64,000 nucleotides of DNA from an uncultured Lachnospiraceae bacterium (lineage in GTDB: Bacteria > Bacillota > Clostridia > Lachnospirales > Lachnospiraceae), in assembly GCA_947627245.1 (NCBI GenBank), contig CANQVH010000001.1, positions 62,001 through 126,000 of the forward strand, written 5' to 3'. Both the position numbers and the translations under genes were made by a program. This document shows, piece by piece, positions 17,542 to 26,565 of the stretch (position 1 is its first letter; the number at the start of each line of letters is the position of its first letter). The notes below the pieces were generated by a model. It was given only the letters and a program-made list of their open reading frames with translations, was not told the origin of the DNA and searched no databases.

Positions 17542-18774
17542 TCAGAACATCTGTTCGGGGTGGTGCTGGTTGCCTTTTTGATTTACAGAAAAATCCGGCA
17601 CCGCACTAAGGATTTCCTTCTTTGCGGCCACGTCACGCCTGTTTCGGTGATAGTGGTTCTCCGTGCATGAGATGTCCGTGTGCCCCACCTGTTCAATGAT
17701 TAACCTTTTGTCCACTCCACTGTCGAGAAGAATTGTGCAGTAGGTCTTTCGGATTTTATGCGGGGACTTATTGTAAATCCCTAGCTTTCTGCAGATCCTT
17801 TTCAGGCGCATCCTGACCGATTGCGTTGTAAGCCGCTTTCCGTCCTTTACAAAAACATACTCAGAGAACGGATTGACCGACCGGATTTTCCTTGGGATCC
17901 AGGAGAAGCTCTCTGGAAGGACCACAGTCCGCACGCCTGCCGCAGATTTCGGAAATTCCTTTATCTCGCAGACATATTCACCATTTTTCACGTACCGTGT
18001 CTCCGTCCGTCGTATTTTGATGCAGTCATCCTCGAAATCGGAGTGTTTTAAGGCGACAACCTCACCTATTCTAGCCCCACTTGCGAACATGATCAGTATC
18101 GCAAGGTTCTCGGTGTCAGGATTTTCCCTTAGGTACATGATCATCTTTTCGGTTTCAGCTTCGTCAAATACTTCCTCATAATCCTCATGGATTACTTTCT
18201 TGAAATCCACATCGGATACGTCAAGTTCCTGGAAAAGCTCTTCTACATTGAAACAGACGAACCCATTTCTTTTTGCGTATTTCAAGAACCCTCTCGTGAT
18301 TGTCTTGAGATTGCTGAATGCCTTTGCTGACAGGTCATGCAGGGCTATCTCTTCCTCAAGGAAATCGATGATTTCTTCCTGCTCGACGGATCTTATCCTC
18401 CGGTCTCCAAATTCTGCGTAATGCCTCCGAAATATCTGCGCATTCCTCAGGTGCGTTGCATCAGATATTTTTGACAGTCTTAGCCTCCTGTCATTCCATG
18501 CAGTGAAGATGGTCCCAATCGTCGGATCCTCGCTTTCTGCTTTCCGGTATTTCACTACCTCAGATTCGACAGCTTCTTTTGTGCTCTTCTTAATCAGCTT
18601 TCTGCCTTTATCTTTGTCGGGAATGTACGTATACCACTTTCCGCCTTTGCCCTTCCATATCTTGTATGGGTGCTCTTTCAGCATTTCTTGTTTTTTATTC
18701 ATTTCGTACTCGTCCTGCACGTATGACATGTCTAATATACCATGATCGACAGCATATTTCAATATCTCATCCAT
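17542..18774 (-). CDS. int: Tyrosine recombinase/integrase of the element
   Basis: A 410-residue phage-type integrase with an N-terminal arm-binding domain, a SAM-like core-binding domain (about 82-180) and a catalytic domain. R235 (GARIGEV), H339-x-x-R342, H365 (GHTDIS) and nucleophile Y375 are all present. It should integrate and help excise the element at tRNA-Gly. No excisionase is recognisable beside it. A CATATT promoter core lies 38 bp upstream of the start. Confidence 0.95.
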   Translation of the reverse strand: MDEILKYAVDHGILDMSYVQDEYEMNKKQEMLKEHPYKIWKGKGGKWYTYIPDKDKGRKLIKKSTKEAVESEVVKYRKAESEDPTIGTIFTAWNDRRLRLSKISDATHLRNAQIFRRHYAEFGDRRIRSVEQEEIIDFLEEEIALHDLSAKAFSNLKTITRGFLKYAKRNGFVCFNVEELFQELDVSDVDFKKVIHEDYEEVFDEAETEKMIMYLRENPDTENLAILIMFASGARIGEVVALKHSDFEDDCIKIRRTETRYVKNGEYVCEIKEFPKSAAGVRTVVLPESFSWIPRKIRSVNPFSEYVFVKDGKRLTTQSVRMRLKRICRKLGIYNKSPHKIRKTYCTILLDSGVDKRLIIEQVGHTDISCTENHYHRNRRDVAAKKEILSAVPDFSVNQKGNQHHPEQMF

Positions 18775-18811
18775 AGTACAACATTCCCCTTTACAGTATA
18801 TTCACATTACC

Positions 18812-18817
18812 AATATG
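18812..18817 (-). promoter_or_regulatory. CATATT promoter core before the integrase (weak)
   Basis: The minus strand reads CTGCATATTGG, 38 bp before the integrase start. It has the core and spacing of the element promoters, but G replaces the A before CATATT. Confidence 0.4.
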
Positions 18818-18909
18818 CAGACAGGTGGGATGTTTAATTTGCAGAAATATAGTCTTTTGCCCGGAATTATAATCGGCATGTGTACCTCTTACCCAAAGAA
18901 CCCGCTGAC

Positions 18910-18939
18910 AATAAAAATCCAGCCCATAACAGGCTGGAT
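18910..18939 (-). terminator. Intrinsic terminator after gene 18959-19360
   Basis: An 8-bp stem ATCCAGCC/GGCTGGAT with a 7-nt loop, then TTTTTAT on the minus strand. Confidence 0.85.
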
Positions 18940-18958
18940 CTTACCTTTATGCCATATA

Positions 18959-19360
18959 TTATTTGTTAAAATACTTCCGTATCCTCTCCTTCCCAAATTT
19001 GCTGATCTCGTCGTAAAAGATTTCTTCATTCCAATCCGTATCCTTGTGGATAGATTCAAATTCATCTGCAAGGTCAAAGACCAGCGACCTTCCTGCCTCA
19101 TAAATGGATACTGTAGGTTTTTTCCTCTCAAACGCCTCAACATCAATATCCCCATGTTCAAACATGTTATGGAAGATTATTGAGAGTTCAAAAATGCTCT
19201 CATCCCTTTTTGTATTTTGGGATTTAGGTGTAATCTCGTTGTTTTCCACGAGATCCGCATGGGTTCCCGGCGGCACCTCAAGGTACGCCTTTCGGGCCAA
19301 GCCTATATCAGTAAAACCTTTGACTGTTGTTGTCCCATCGTTCCTAATTAACAAAAACAT
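18959..19360 (-). CDS. Hypothetical protein, 133 aa
   Basis: A soluble acidic protein of no family I recognise, with an ATG behind GAGGAGGA. It overlaps the upstream 90-residue gene by 13 bp, so the two are co-transcribed and probably translationally coupled. The N-terminal part (MFLLIRNDGTTTVKGF) looks like a compact beta fold. Confidence 0.8.
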   Translation of the reverse strand: MFLLIRNDGTTTVKGFTDIGLARKAYLEVPPGTHADLVENNEITPKSQNTKRDESIFELSIIFHNMFEHGDIDVEAFERKKPTVSIYEAGRSLVFDLADEFESIHKDTDWNEEIFYDEISKFGKERIRKYFNK

Positions 19361-19620
19361 ACCGTATCCTCCTCTACGCTGATTTTATAATGCTCGGTTC
19401 CATCCGTCAGGTCCAATATGCCAAAATTCCCGTCGCATATCTCCTGGTCAATGATGGAATGGTTCTTTGAGACCAAGCTGGCTACAAGTACCGGCACATT
19501 TGAACCATCAAGGTCAACTGTATCCATGCTAACCATGATGGAACAGCCTTTCTTGGCTTTCAGGCGTGTCGTCCCTTGCCTATTACGTTTCTGTTTTCGT
19601 CTGGTTATTGTTTTTTCCAT
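19348..19620 (-). CDS. Hypothetical protein, 90 aa
   Basis: A small protein with a very basic N-terminus (about residues 4-25) followed by an acidic beta-rich part. The start is behind AAGGAGA. It is the first gene of a two-gene unit read from the element promoter at 19658. The charge pattern would allow nucleic-acid binding, but nothing more specific can be said. Confidence 0.75.
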   Translation of the reverse strand: MEKTITRRKQKRNRQGTTRLKAKKGCSIMVSMDTVDLDGSNVPVLVASLVSKNHSIIDQEICDGNFGILDLTDGTEHYKISVEEDTVCFC

Positions 19621-19657
19621 ATGGCATCTCCTTCCATCTTAACATCTTGTCGTGTAA

Positions 19658-19666
19658 AATATGTTA
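19658..19666 (-). promoter_or_regulatory. Element promoter core, TAACATATT
   Basis: It lies 38 bp before the start at 19620 and directly downstream of the previous unit's terminator. No -35 match is evident. Confidence 0.65.
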
Positions 19667-19684
19667 TTCATGGTAGGGCGACAC

Positions 19685-19714
19685 CAAAAAAGGCACCCAA
19701 AAGGTGCCTTTTTG
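19685..19714. terminator. Intrinsic terminator after gene 19729-20181
   Basis: Stem AGGCACC/GGTGCCT with a 5-nt loop, flanked by A-runs on one side and T-runs on the other, so it could work in both directions. Confidence 0.85.
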
Positions 19715-19728
19715 ATATAAAGAAGGCT

Positions 19729-20181
19729 TCAATAATGTGCCGCGATTACGTTCCCCAAATACAGTTCCTTTTTTATGGGTGCAATCCTCAGCCAGCGGTC
19801 GAGCGGGTACAGGGTGTTGTCATAATATACGACGGCACCGTCATCCTCCTCGATCATGTTCCGGAGCTTGTACAGGTCTGTCCCCGCGAATGTACGGAGC
19901 GACATGTTGCTGACATACTCCTTTACCTGGCTGAAACGGTTTGCGAAGTACTTCGCCCTTGCCCCTGATGTCAGTGTGAAGCTGTGGCGCAGGTCCGGCG
20001 AACTGCAGCCGAGTGCCGCAAAACGGGCAATGAACGCGATCCGGAGCTCGTTGCCCTGTACCCCTTCCATGTCCTTGAACGCATCAGCTTCCAACGCGTT
20101 CCCCTGCTCGGTGAGGATATCCGCCGAGATGTCGTCGATATCCTCTGGGTTTTCTGTAATTTCATAGATATACCTTATCAT
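19729..20181 (-). CDS. Hypothetical protein, 150 aa
   Basis: The start at ATG 20181 is fixed by AAGGAGG. An upstream in-frame extension would run into the neighbouring gene. No recognisable domain. It is the last gene of the ligase unit, 22 bp after its neighbour, and ends at a strong terminator. Confidence 0.75.
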   Translation of the reverse strand: MIRYIYEITENPEDIDDISADILTEQGNALEADAFKDMEGVQGNELRIAFIARFAALGCSSPDLRHSFTLTSGARAKYFANRFSQVKEYVSNMSLRTFAGTDLYKLRNMIEEDDGAVVYYDNTLYPLDRWLRIAPIKKELYLGNVIAAHY

Positions 20182-20203
20182 AGGCTCCTCCTTAAAATAT
20201 TTT

Positions 20204-20599
20204 TTAGTATGTCCCGACGTATTTGCCGCCGGTATAAAGCTCGTTTTCAACGCCAGCATGCCAGACGCATTCGCCGAATCTCTTTTCCGCAGCGGCAATG
20301 TCATCCATGCACTCCTCTTCTGTTGATCCGGGGAAGACGTCTTTTTCGCCGTTTTTGAATTCCGCCTCGATTCTCCACGGGGCAAACGGCGCACCCTCAA
20401 CGTATGTCACAGAATCCGGTTCCACCCCGAATTCCGGGCAGATGTATTCCCATGCATCTTTGAGGTCTTCAAGTCCGGTAGCCGTAAGCTCGGTTTCATC
20501 CCCATTCGGATACTCGCCGTTGATGAATCCGACACGGTAGTCCCGTTCAACCCCTTCGATAACTTCGTTGCTTTTGTTTGCAGCTTCAACAATAGTCAT
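20204..20599 (-). CDS. Hypothetical acidic protein, 131 aa
   Basis: A strongly acidic protein with an ATG behind AAGGAGGAGG and 12 bp after the ligase stop. Its length and charge resemble small phage accessory or DNA-mimic-like proteins, but that is only an impression. No motif supports a function. Confidence 0.75.
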   Translation of the reverse strand: MTIVEAANKSNEVIEGVERDYRVGFINGEYPNGDETELTATGLEDLKDAWEYICPEFGVEPDSVTYVEGAPFAPWRIEAEFKNGEKDVFPGSTEEECMDDIAAAEKRFGECVWHAGVENELYTGGKYVGTY

Positions 20600-20611
20600 G
20601 GTTCCTCCTCC

Positions 20612-22585
20612 TTATGATAGATTGTTCAACAGCTCAATGAACCCCGCTTCCGTAATGACCGGGATGCCGAGCTCCTTTGCCTTCTTGTTCTTCCCGGAGG
20701 ACGACGTGCTGTCGTTGTTGATCAGGTAGCTTGTCTTTGAAGACACGCTGCCGGCGACCTTCCCTCCGTTTGTTTCGATCAGGGACGTAAGCTGGTCCCG
20801 GTTCTTAAACTGTTCAAGCGAGCCGGTGATCACGAACGTCTTCCCGTCCAGGGCTTTGCCCTGGGATTCCCCAGTGAGGTCATCTGTGACGGTCAGTTCG
20901 TTAATCAGCCCTTGGAACAGCCCACGGTGGCTGGCAAACCATTTTCGGATATTGTCCGCGATGATCGGCCCGATCCCGTCTACCTGCTCAAGCCGGTATT
21001 TCCCGTCCTGCGTATAAAGCGCGAGCCATGAAAGCTTTCCATGGCTTGGGCTGCAGGAAAAAACTTTGTCAAGCAGCTTTGCGACATCCCTGCCCGCATT
21101 CGGGATACCGAGTGAGGCAAAGAGCCTGCGGAACGTCGTATTGCGGCTGGATTCGATGTTCTCGATCAGCTTATCGACGGATTTCTGTCCGAACCCAGGC
21201 ATTTCTGCGATCTCAGCCTTATGCGCTTTGAGATTGTACAGGTCCGTGACTTCGTTCAGGTACCCTGCGGCGATCAGCTTCTCCAGCGTCTCGGTTGAAA
21301 GCCCGTCGATATTCATGCAGTCTCTGCTTACAAAGTGCTCAAGACGCCCTACAAGCTTCGCCCGGCAGTCCGGGTTAGTGCAGAACAAGGATTCCGAGCC
21401 ATCTGTTCCAAAATAAACTTCCGTTGGGCTCCCACACACTGGGCATTTTCCCGGAAGCGGAAGGTTCTTGCTCTTGTCAAGATCCTCTGCTACCTGCGGG
21501 ATGATCATGTTAGCCTTGTAAACGGTGATCCTGTCACCGATTCCAATCCCCAATTTCCGGATGATCGAGATATTGTGAAGGCTTGCACGGTTAACCGTGG
21601 TTCCTTCAAGCTCTACAGGATCAAAAACAGCTACCGGGTTGATCAACCCAGTCCTTGACGGAGACCACTCAACATCACGCAAGACGGTTTCTGCCGTCTC
21701 ATCCATCCATTTGAAGGCAATCGCATTTCGCGGATATTTTCCCGTTGTGCCGAGTGATTCCCCATAGGCAATATCATTAAAGGTAAGGACAAGCCCATCA
21801 GAAGGAAATGCGTTTTTTTTGATTCTTGCCTGCAAAGTGGCAATGCTCAAATTGAGATCACTTGCTGTTACAAGTCTGTATTCAACTACATTAAACCCAA
21901 GCGACAGCATAAGCGCATAGGCATTACATATGACTTCAATCCCAAGTTCTGATGCGTTCACAAGAGTAAAGGCAAAAAACTTGATTTTCCTTGCTGCTGC
22001 GGACTTTGAATCCATCTGCCGTACGGATCCGCTTGCGAGATTCCTCGGATTTTTATATTTTTCTCCTGCCGGTAGTAAATCGTTGATTCGATTGAATGCG
22101 TCATATTCGATCACTGCCTCCCCGCGTATTTCAATGTGTCTTCTGTCGGCAATTGCTTCCGGTAGCCCCTCGAAATATTTCGCATTATGCGTGACGTTCT
22201 CCCCGATGTAGCCATTCCCTCTTGTTACAGCGCTTGTAAGCTTCCCATCATCGTATGTGGCAACGATGGTTAGTCCGTCCATTTTCCATGAAAGAACGCC
22301 CGTTTTGTCTCCGAGCCACGAGGTGAGGACTGCCCTGTCCTTGGTTTTGTCCAAAGACAACGCCGGGACATTATGTTCCATTTTGTTTAGAGACGACACG
22401 ACTTCGTACCCTACTTTTTGAGTGGGGCTGTCCGGGAGCACAATACCAAGTCGGTCTTCGAGAAGGAGCAGTTCATCATAAAGACGATCGTATTCATAAT
22501 TGCTCATAATCTCATGTTCACCCTGATAATACGCCTTTGATGCGTTATTCAGGATTTTAACAAGTTCCTCCATTCTTGTTTTCAT
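20612..22585 (-). CDS. ligA: NAD-dependent DNA ligase
   Basis: 657 residues, full length for LigA. Present are the adenylation domain with K101 in KMDG, an OB fold, a four-Cys zinc finger (CPVC...CTNPDC), helix-hairpin-helix repeats and a C-terminal BRCT domain (about 575-657). It seals nicks using NAD. The ATG sits behind AGGAGG. It is the first gene of a three-gene unit from the promoter at 22640. A full bacterial-type ligase on a mobile element suggests autonomous replication or repair. Confidence 0.97.
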   Translation of the reverse strand: MKTRMEELVKILNNASKAYYQGEHEIMSNYEYDRLYDELLLLEDRLGIVLPDSPTQKVGYEVVSSLNKMEHNVPALSLDKTKDRAVLTSWLGDKTGVLSWKMDGLTIVATYDDGKLTSAVTRGNGYIGENVTHNAKYFEGLPEAIADRRHIEIRGEAVIEYDAFNRINDLLPAGEKYKNPRNLASGSVRQMDSKSAAARKIKFFAFTLVNASELGIEVICNAYALMLSLGFNVVEYRLVTASDLNLSIATLQARIKKNAFPSDGLVLTFNDIAYGESLGTTGKYPRNAIAFKWMDETAETVLRDVEWSPSRTGLINPVAVFDPVELEGTTVNRASLHNISIIRKLGIGIGDRITVYKANMIIPQVAEDLDKSKNLPLPGKCPVCGSPTEVYFGTDGSESLFCTNPDCRAKLVGRLEHFVSRDCMNIDGLSTETLEKLIAAGYLNEVTDLYNLKAHKAEIAEMPGFGQKSVDKLIENIESSRNTTFRRLFASLGIPNAGRDVAKLLDKVFSCSPSHGKLSWLALYTQDGKYRLEQVDGIGPIIADNIRKWFASHRGLFQGLINELTVTDDLTGESQGKALDGKTFVITGSLEQFKNRDQLTSLIETNGGKVAGSVSSKTSYLINNDSTSSSGKNKKAKELGIPVITEAGFIELLNNLS

Positions 22586-22639
22586 TATTAACCTCCTGTT
22601 ATAATTTGCTCATTCCATCAGTTTATAAATTGCACTTAT

Positions 22640-22648
22640 AATATGTCA
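22640..22648 (-). promoter_or_regulatory. Element promoter core, TGACATATT
   Basis: It lies 55 bp before ligA and just past the terminator of the DUF4317-like unit. It reads TGACATATTAT, with an extended -10 TG. Confidence 0.7.
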
Positions 22649-22669
22649 TCCGTCATGTCCGTCAGGCAG

Positions 22670-22699
22670 AAAAAAGGGCATGGGATAAAGCCATGCCCT
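22670..22699 (-). terminator. Intrinsic terminator after the DUF4317-like gene
   Basis: A 9-bp stem AGGGCATGG/CCATGCCCT followed by a T-run on the minus strand. Confidence 0.9.
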
Positions 22700-22712
22700 G
22701 ATCTGCTGGAAG

Positions 22713-23780
22713 TCAGCCCTTAACTTCGATTCCGGCGATAACAGCATTCCTTGCCGGTATAATGAAGCATTCTTCACCGTCAATGACCCGGATCTTAATC
22801 TGGTCGAGCCCGAGCTTGTCAACCTTGACCGTTGCTGTATCCGTCTCGATTGAAACGCTCTTGTCGATCATCAGTTCTGGATTTAATTCAATCATTCCCG
22901 CTTCCTTTGATGCATTTTTCATATCCTCGGCCTTTTCTTTTTCAACACAGCCGCTGTTGATGATCATATCGGCCAGATCGTTGGGGGTGAATGATTTGTC
23001 CTCACCTGAAAGCGCGTTTTCCTCTGTAAGTTCATTGATATAGTCGACAACATCTTTTACACATTCGTATGTAGCTTTTCCTGTATCAAATCCGGACGCG
23101 ATAATATTGCGGAATGCTTGCTTCTGCTCTTCGACCGATGGCTTCATGACACATCCGAAGAGGGATTCGTTGAATGCCCGCAGTGCCGTAACAAGCTTCG
23201 TATTCTTGGATACGCATAATACATGATTGTAGTCCGGAGTAAAGTCAGAAATGGCCGGATACATGAACGCCTGAGTTGGCACATCAAGTGCGAGTTCCTT
23301 CTTTCTTGCTGCAAATTGACAGCCCTTGTAATCATATACCAGCCCTGGTTTATCAAGCTTGCAAGGCTGGATCATGACGATAAGCACTGGGAATGTCTCA
23401 TTCGGCTTTTGAGGAAAGCTGCAAAGAGCAAACATGATGCTGTAATTCTCGTTGCTTGGATAGTTTTCGCTGATTTCTGTACAGATCTCAGTAAGAAGAC
23501 TTTTGTCAGTGAGCCCTGTATCAATAAGCCTCTGTGCCCATTTTCTGTTGTCATCGGCAAGAAATGCGTTTTTATCCATCTTGGCATTCATTGCTTTTTT
23601 CAGAAAACTGCAATATAATTCAGCCTCATCTTCTTCGATAAGCAGAAATGGCTCTGGTTCCTGAATAGCCACTTCATGATCATTGGATACGTTTACATAA
23701 CATGTTGCAATTTTCGTGATTGCAGAGTTGTCTGGATTTGATACCATCTTCTTGGTAAAAGTAATGTCTTTCTTGTTCAA
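22713..23780 (-). CDS. DUF4317-like protein, 355 aa
   Basis: The start is TTG 23780 behind AAAGGAGG. The opening (MNKKDITFTKKMVSNPDNSA), a central Cys- and aromatic-rich region and an acidic C-terminal half recall the Clostridia DUF4317 family, although this copy is shorter and divergent. Function is unknown. It is the last of three genes from the promoter at 25571, 15 bp from the upstream gene. Confidence 0.65.
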   Translation of the reverse strand: MNKKDITFTKKMVSNPDNSAITKIATCYVNVSNDHEVAIQEPEPFLLIEEDEAELYCSFLKKAMNAKMDKNAFLADDNRKWAQRLIDTGLTDKSLLTEICTEISENYPSNENYSIMFALCSFPQKPNETFPVLIVMIQPCKLDKPGLVYDYKGCQFAARKKELALDVPTQAFMYPAISDFTPDYNHVLCVSKNTKLVTALRAFNESLFGCVMKPSVEEQKQAFRNIIASGFDTGKATYECVKDVVDYINELTEENALSGEDKSFTPNDLADMIINSGCVEKEKAEDMKNASKEAGMIELNPELMIDKSVSIETDTATVKVDKLGLDQIKIRVIDGEECFIIPARNAVIAGIEVKG

Positions 23781-23795
23781 TTCAAATTTCCTCCT

Positions 23796-24680
23796 TTAGA
23801 ATAATGTATTGATCAGCTTATAAGCCAACGCTTCTGTTTCGAGTTTGTATGGAGTATAAGTGTTCTGGATAATGTCTGTTCTAGTTTGTCCATAGATATC
23901 AGTATAGAACTCAAGCATTTCGTTGATATCTTCATCCTCAACGACAACCCCTTCTTTTTCTGCTATATATTTAATGTACAATTCTGTCAGAAGGTCTTCC
24001 GAACTCTGTTCAGAGGCTGTCTGTTTAAAAGAGTCGTATTCACCGGATTCTTTTATACTATCAATTGAGAATCCAAGCATTTTGGCACGGTTCTCTAATT
24101 GATCCTCGGCATATTTCCCCTCATATTCTTCCAATTCTGGCGGAATGCCTGATTGCTCCGAGTTTTCTGCTATCCTCTCTATGAAACTGTAAAACATATC
24201 CGTTTTTTTACTGAATTCTTTTTTTTGTGTCAGGACATCCTTCAGGTATGCCCTATATTCATCGATTGTCTGATACTTCTGACCGCTTATTTCGGCCGCA
24301 TCCTGATCATTCAGGGTTTTATTCGTGTTTACACCGGCTTCTTCTGCCCGCAGAAGCAGTTCTTCTGTAATTTCCGCATCGCTTACCTGCTCTTCTGTTT
24401 CGGATATCGCTTCTGTCTTATAATCCGTCTGTATTTCATCCTTCATGGTCTGATAGTCATTACACTTGACATAGTCAGAGGCTGTATATTCAGGACGTGA
24501 ATCTTCCTCCGGATCTTCAAACTGGATAGGTTCGTTCTTGGCAACGGGTACATCTTTTGACACTGGAACAGGATCAGCCGGCTGGCTGACCCCATTATCC
24601 TTGTGCAGTGTAATAAACAGCAGAATCGCAGTTACGGTCAACAAAACGATCAATATTGTTATTGCAATCTTCTTTTTCAT
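23796..24680 (-). CDS. Membrane-anchored trigger-factor/SurA-like protein
   Basis: 294 residues from ATG 24680 (SD GGAAAGG). An N-terminal membrane anchor (about 4-25) is followed by an acidic linker, then a helical domain with YQTIDEYRAYLKDVL resembling the trigger-factor C-terminal or SurA chaperone fold. It would sit outside the membrane as a tethered chaperone. It has no prolyl-isomerase domain. The link to pilin or adhesin export is speculative. Confidence 0.6.
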   Translation of the reverse strand: MKKKIAITILIVLLTVTAILLFITLHKDNGVSQPADPVPVSKDVPVAKNEPIQFEDPEEDSRPEYTASDYVKCNDYQTMKDEIQTDYKTEAISETEEQVSDAEITEELLLRAEEAGVNTNKTLNDQDAAEISGQKYQTIDEYRAYLKDVLTQKKEFSKKTDMFYSFIERIAENSEQSGIPPELEEYEGKYAEDQLENRAKMLGFSIDSIKESGEYDSFKQTASEQSSEDLLTELYIKYIAEKEGVVVEDEDINEMLEFYTDIYGQTRTDIIQNTYTPYKLETEALAYKLINTLF

Positions 24681-24697
24681 CGGCACTGGTCCTTTCC

Positions 24698-25537
24698 TCA
24701 TGCAGCCCCGTAATATGGCGCTGTCCCATTATTTCCGGGGTATGCCTCCTGTCCGTACATCTGGTCCTGATATGTATACTGGTACTGGTTGATATTGTAG
24801 TCTGCAGGCTGGGCATATACACCCTGCTGGTCATACTGTATGCCGGGGTTATCATATGCATTGTTGTAGGACGACTGCTGATACTGCGGACTCCTCTGCT
24901 GCAGCGACTTGACATACTGTCCATACGCCTGCCGTCCGTCCGGAATAAGGCGCATTGCCGTCACGGTCTCCCAGTTGCGGATATACGAGTCTGCCCTCTT
25001 GAGCAGTTTATAAAACTCGGCATCGGTAAGGTTAATGCTGGCTGTCTTATTGACTTTATAGGATCCTCCAACCATGTAAAATCCTCCGTTCTGATTGCCG
25101 GCCTTTACTCCCTTGCCATCTTCCACAGAAATCAGCCACGGACGTCCCATAGCATTCCCGTTCTTATCTACAGGCATACGGAGGATGGATATCTTGTGGG
25201 CTTCACAGAGCCCATTTTCATCCGGCTCGCCGAATATTTTGGTTTCGTTGAACTCATAATTGACGTAACCGAGTTCTACTTTAGTAAGAAGAAACTGGAT
25301 TTCTTCCGGGGCAAGGTTGTATTTTACTATCTTGTTAAGGTTGCCTGTGCCGGCAGAATAATCCTGAACTTCGATTCCGATCAGGGAATATACTTTTCTG
25401 CCGCTTGCGTTTTCTTCACCTTTGGCATGGATTTGTGCATAATTGCATGCCTGTGCGGGATTCAACTTGTCGTACAGGGCAATCAGTTTTTTTGCTGTTT
25501 GGATTTTGGCAATTTGGTTTGTGATAATGTCTGTCAT
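24698..25537 (-). CDS. Hypothetical protein with Tyr/Gln/Asn-rich tail
   Basis: 279 residues from ATG 25537, chosen for AAAGGGG at correct spacing rather than a longer in-frame TTG. The N-terminal 200 residues are globular. The last 75 or so are disordered, rich in Y, Q, N and G (QYQYTYQDQMYGQ), like single-strand-binding or condensate-forming tails. It is the first gene of a three-gene unit. A DNA- or RNA-binding role is a guess. Confidence 0.75.
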   Translation of the reverse strand: MTDIITNQIAKIQTAKKLIALYDKLNPAQACNYAQIHAKGEENASGRKVYSLIGIEVQDYSAGTGNLNKIVKYNLAPEEIQFLLTKVELGYVNYEFNETKIFGEPDENGLCEAHKISILRMPVDKNGNAMGRPWLISVEDGKGVKAGNQNGGFYMVGGSYKVNKTASINLTDAEFYKLLKRADSYIRNWETVTAMRLIPDGRQAYGQYVKSLQQRSPQYQQSSYNNAYDNPGIQYDQQGVYAQPADYNINQYQYTYQDQMYGQEAYPGNNGTAPYYGAA

Positions 25538-25570
25538 GGTAATGTCCCCTTTCTTTGTTATGATGGTAAT

Positions 25571-25610
25571 AATATGTTTTTTTGAAGTCAAAACGGAGCA
25601 TTTTTATACA
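25571..25610 (-). promoter_or_regulatory. Element promoter with upstream TGTAT box
   Basis: AACATATTAT core (25571-25576) 34 bp before the start at 25537. TGTATAAAAA begins exactly 34 bp upstream of CATATT. Confidence 0.7.
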
Positions 25611-25655
25611 GGGAACTTTTTATTACTATAATTTCGGTAAAAAATCCATATTTCG

Positions 25656-25682
25656 TAAAAAAGGATGGTGTAGGAACCATCC
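25656..25682 (-). terminator. Terminator of the tRNA cluster
   Basis: Stem GGATGGT/ACCATCC with a 6-nt loop followed by TTTTTT, 20 bp past the last tRNA-like gene. Confidence 0.9.
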
Positions 25683-25702
25683 AATAGTGAATTCATTTAG
25701 AA

Positions 25703-25769
25703 TACGGAGTGCAGGAGTTGAACCTGCCCCAGAATTTCAGGATTCCGTAATCCCACTGATTAACTCCGT
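25703..25769 (-). tRNA. tRNA-like gene A, abnormal anticodon arm
   Basis: 67 nt. Acceptor ACGGAGT/ACTCCGT, discriminator A and T-arm GCAGG-TTCAACT-CCTGC are normal. The D-loop is only 5 nt (AATC-AGTGG-GATT). The middle region is CGGAA/TTCTG around an 8-nt loop, and the variable region is about 3 nt. I cannot assign an anticodon. Confidence 0.6.
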
Positions 25770-25815
25770 ACCTTATAAGGAAGGTAAAATCAAATATCCG
25801 CTGTGCATGCGGACT

Positions 25816-25884
25816 TATGAAGTACAGGAATCGAACCTGTTCTGCCGGATTCTCGGTCGCAGAAGACCCCTTGGTCAACTCCAT
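25816..25884 (-). tRNA. tRNA-like gene B, abnormal anticodon arm
   Basis: 69 nt. Acceptor ATGGAGT/ACTTCAT (one G-T pair), T-arm ACAGG-TTCGATT-CCTGT, D-arm GACC-AAGG-GGTC. Where the anticodon arm should be there is a 6-bp stem TTCTGC/GCAGAA around 13 nt. No 7-nt loop with T33 can be drawn. Confidence 0.6.
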
Positions 25885-26353
25885 AAACGATAGCATTGCG
25901 CTTCAATGCATACGCTGTTTCCCGTTTGCGGGATTTTACTCATAGTTTTGTCCCCTGTCATTGCAGGAATGTTTGAAATAGGCAGACTATGCCGTTAAAA
26001 TTTGTTATTCTATGCATGCCCTTGTTAAACTGTTACAGATAATCGCTTCTGCTCTGTCCTGCTCCCATACAAACCGGATTATATGCCAGTCCGCCTAAGA
26101 GACAAATCGTAAAATGTATTCCTTGAAAACTCCCCGTCATCCTATGAAGGGCAAGCCGCCCTTATAAGCCGCATAGTACTCCGGAATACATCCTGCTGAT
26201 CCAGGACTATCGCAATCACCTGTATCGTCTTATCTGCAGCAGGAAAGTTTTTTTCACGGATTCGCTGCGAGACTTATCCGTGACGTTTGGAAGAAAATCC
26301 GGCAGCCGCGGTGCTGCAGCCGGATTCCTGCCCGCATGTATCAGGCAGGTGAT
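25885..26353 (-). ncRNA. Structured non-coding stretch inside the tRNA cluster
   Basis: 469 bp without a gene. The minus strand holds a 78-nt closed structure (26114-26191): a 9-bp outer stem ATGTATTCC/GGAATACAT, then CTATG/CATAG and AAGGGC/GCCCTT hairpins. Further arms are CCTGCTG/CAGCAGG (26192-26243), CACGGAT/ATCCGTG (about 26256-26284) and a GC-rich hairpin near 26297-26326. The stems suggest one or more stable RNAs processed from the tRNA transcript. Confidence 0.5.
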
Positions 26354-26441
26354 GACGTACACCCGGACTCGAACCGGGAACATGCTTGACCTCGGTTTTT
26401 CGTGGCGCGCTCACAGATGATACCAGTTTCACCATGTACGT
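26354..26441 (-). tRNA. tRNA-like gene C, class II size
   Basis: 88 nt with acceptor ACGTACA/TGTACGT, a Leu/Ser-type D-arm (GTG-AAACTGGTAT-CAT) and T-arm CCCGG-TTCGAGT-CCGGG. The anticodon arm is TGTG-AGCGCGC-CACG, with no T at position 33 and only 4 bp, so the anticodon is unclear. The discriminator would be C. Confidence 0.55.
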
Positions 26442-26490
26442 CTTTTTGTACAGCAGGCTAATTGCTGATAGGGGGAAAGCAATTAGCTGA

Positions 26491-26562
26491 TGACATGTAC
26501 GGGGGTCGAACCCGTGTTGCCGCCGTGAAAGGGCGGTGTCTTAGCCGCTTGACCAACATGCC
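26491..26562 (-). tRNA. tRNA-Glu (TTC)
   Basis: 72 nt, fully canonical: acceptor GGCATGT/ACATGTC, anticodon stem CCGCC/GGCGG around CTTTCAC (anticodon TTC), T-arm ACGGG-TTCGACC-CCCGT. It starts 3 nt after tRNA-like gene D. No CCA is encoded. Confidence 0.93.
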
Positions 26563-26565
26563 AGA

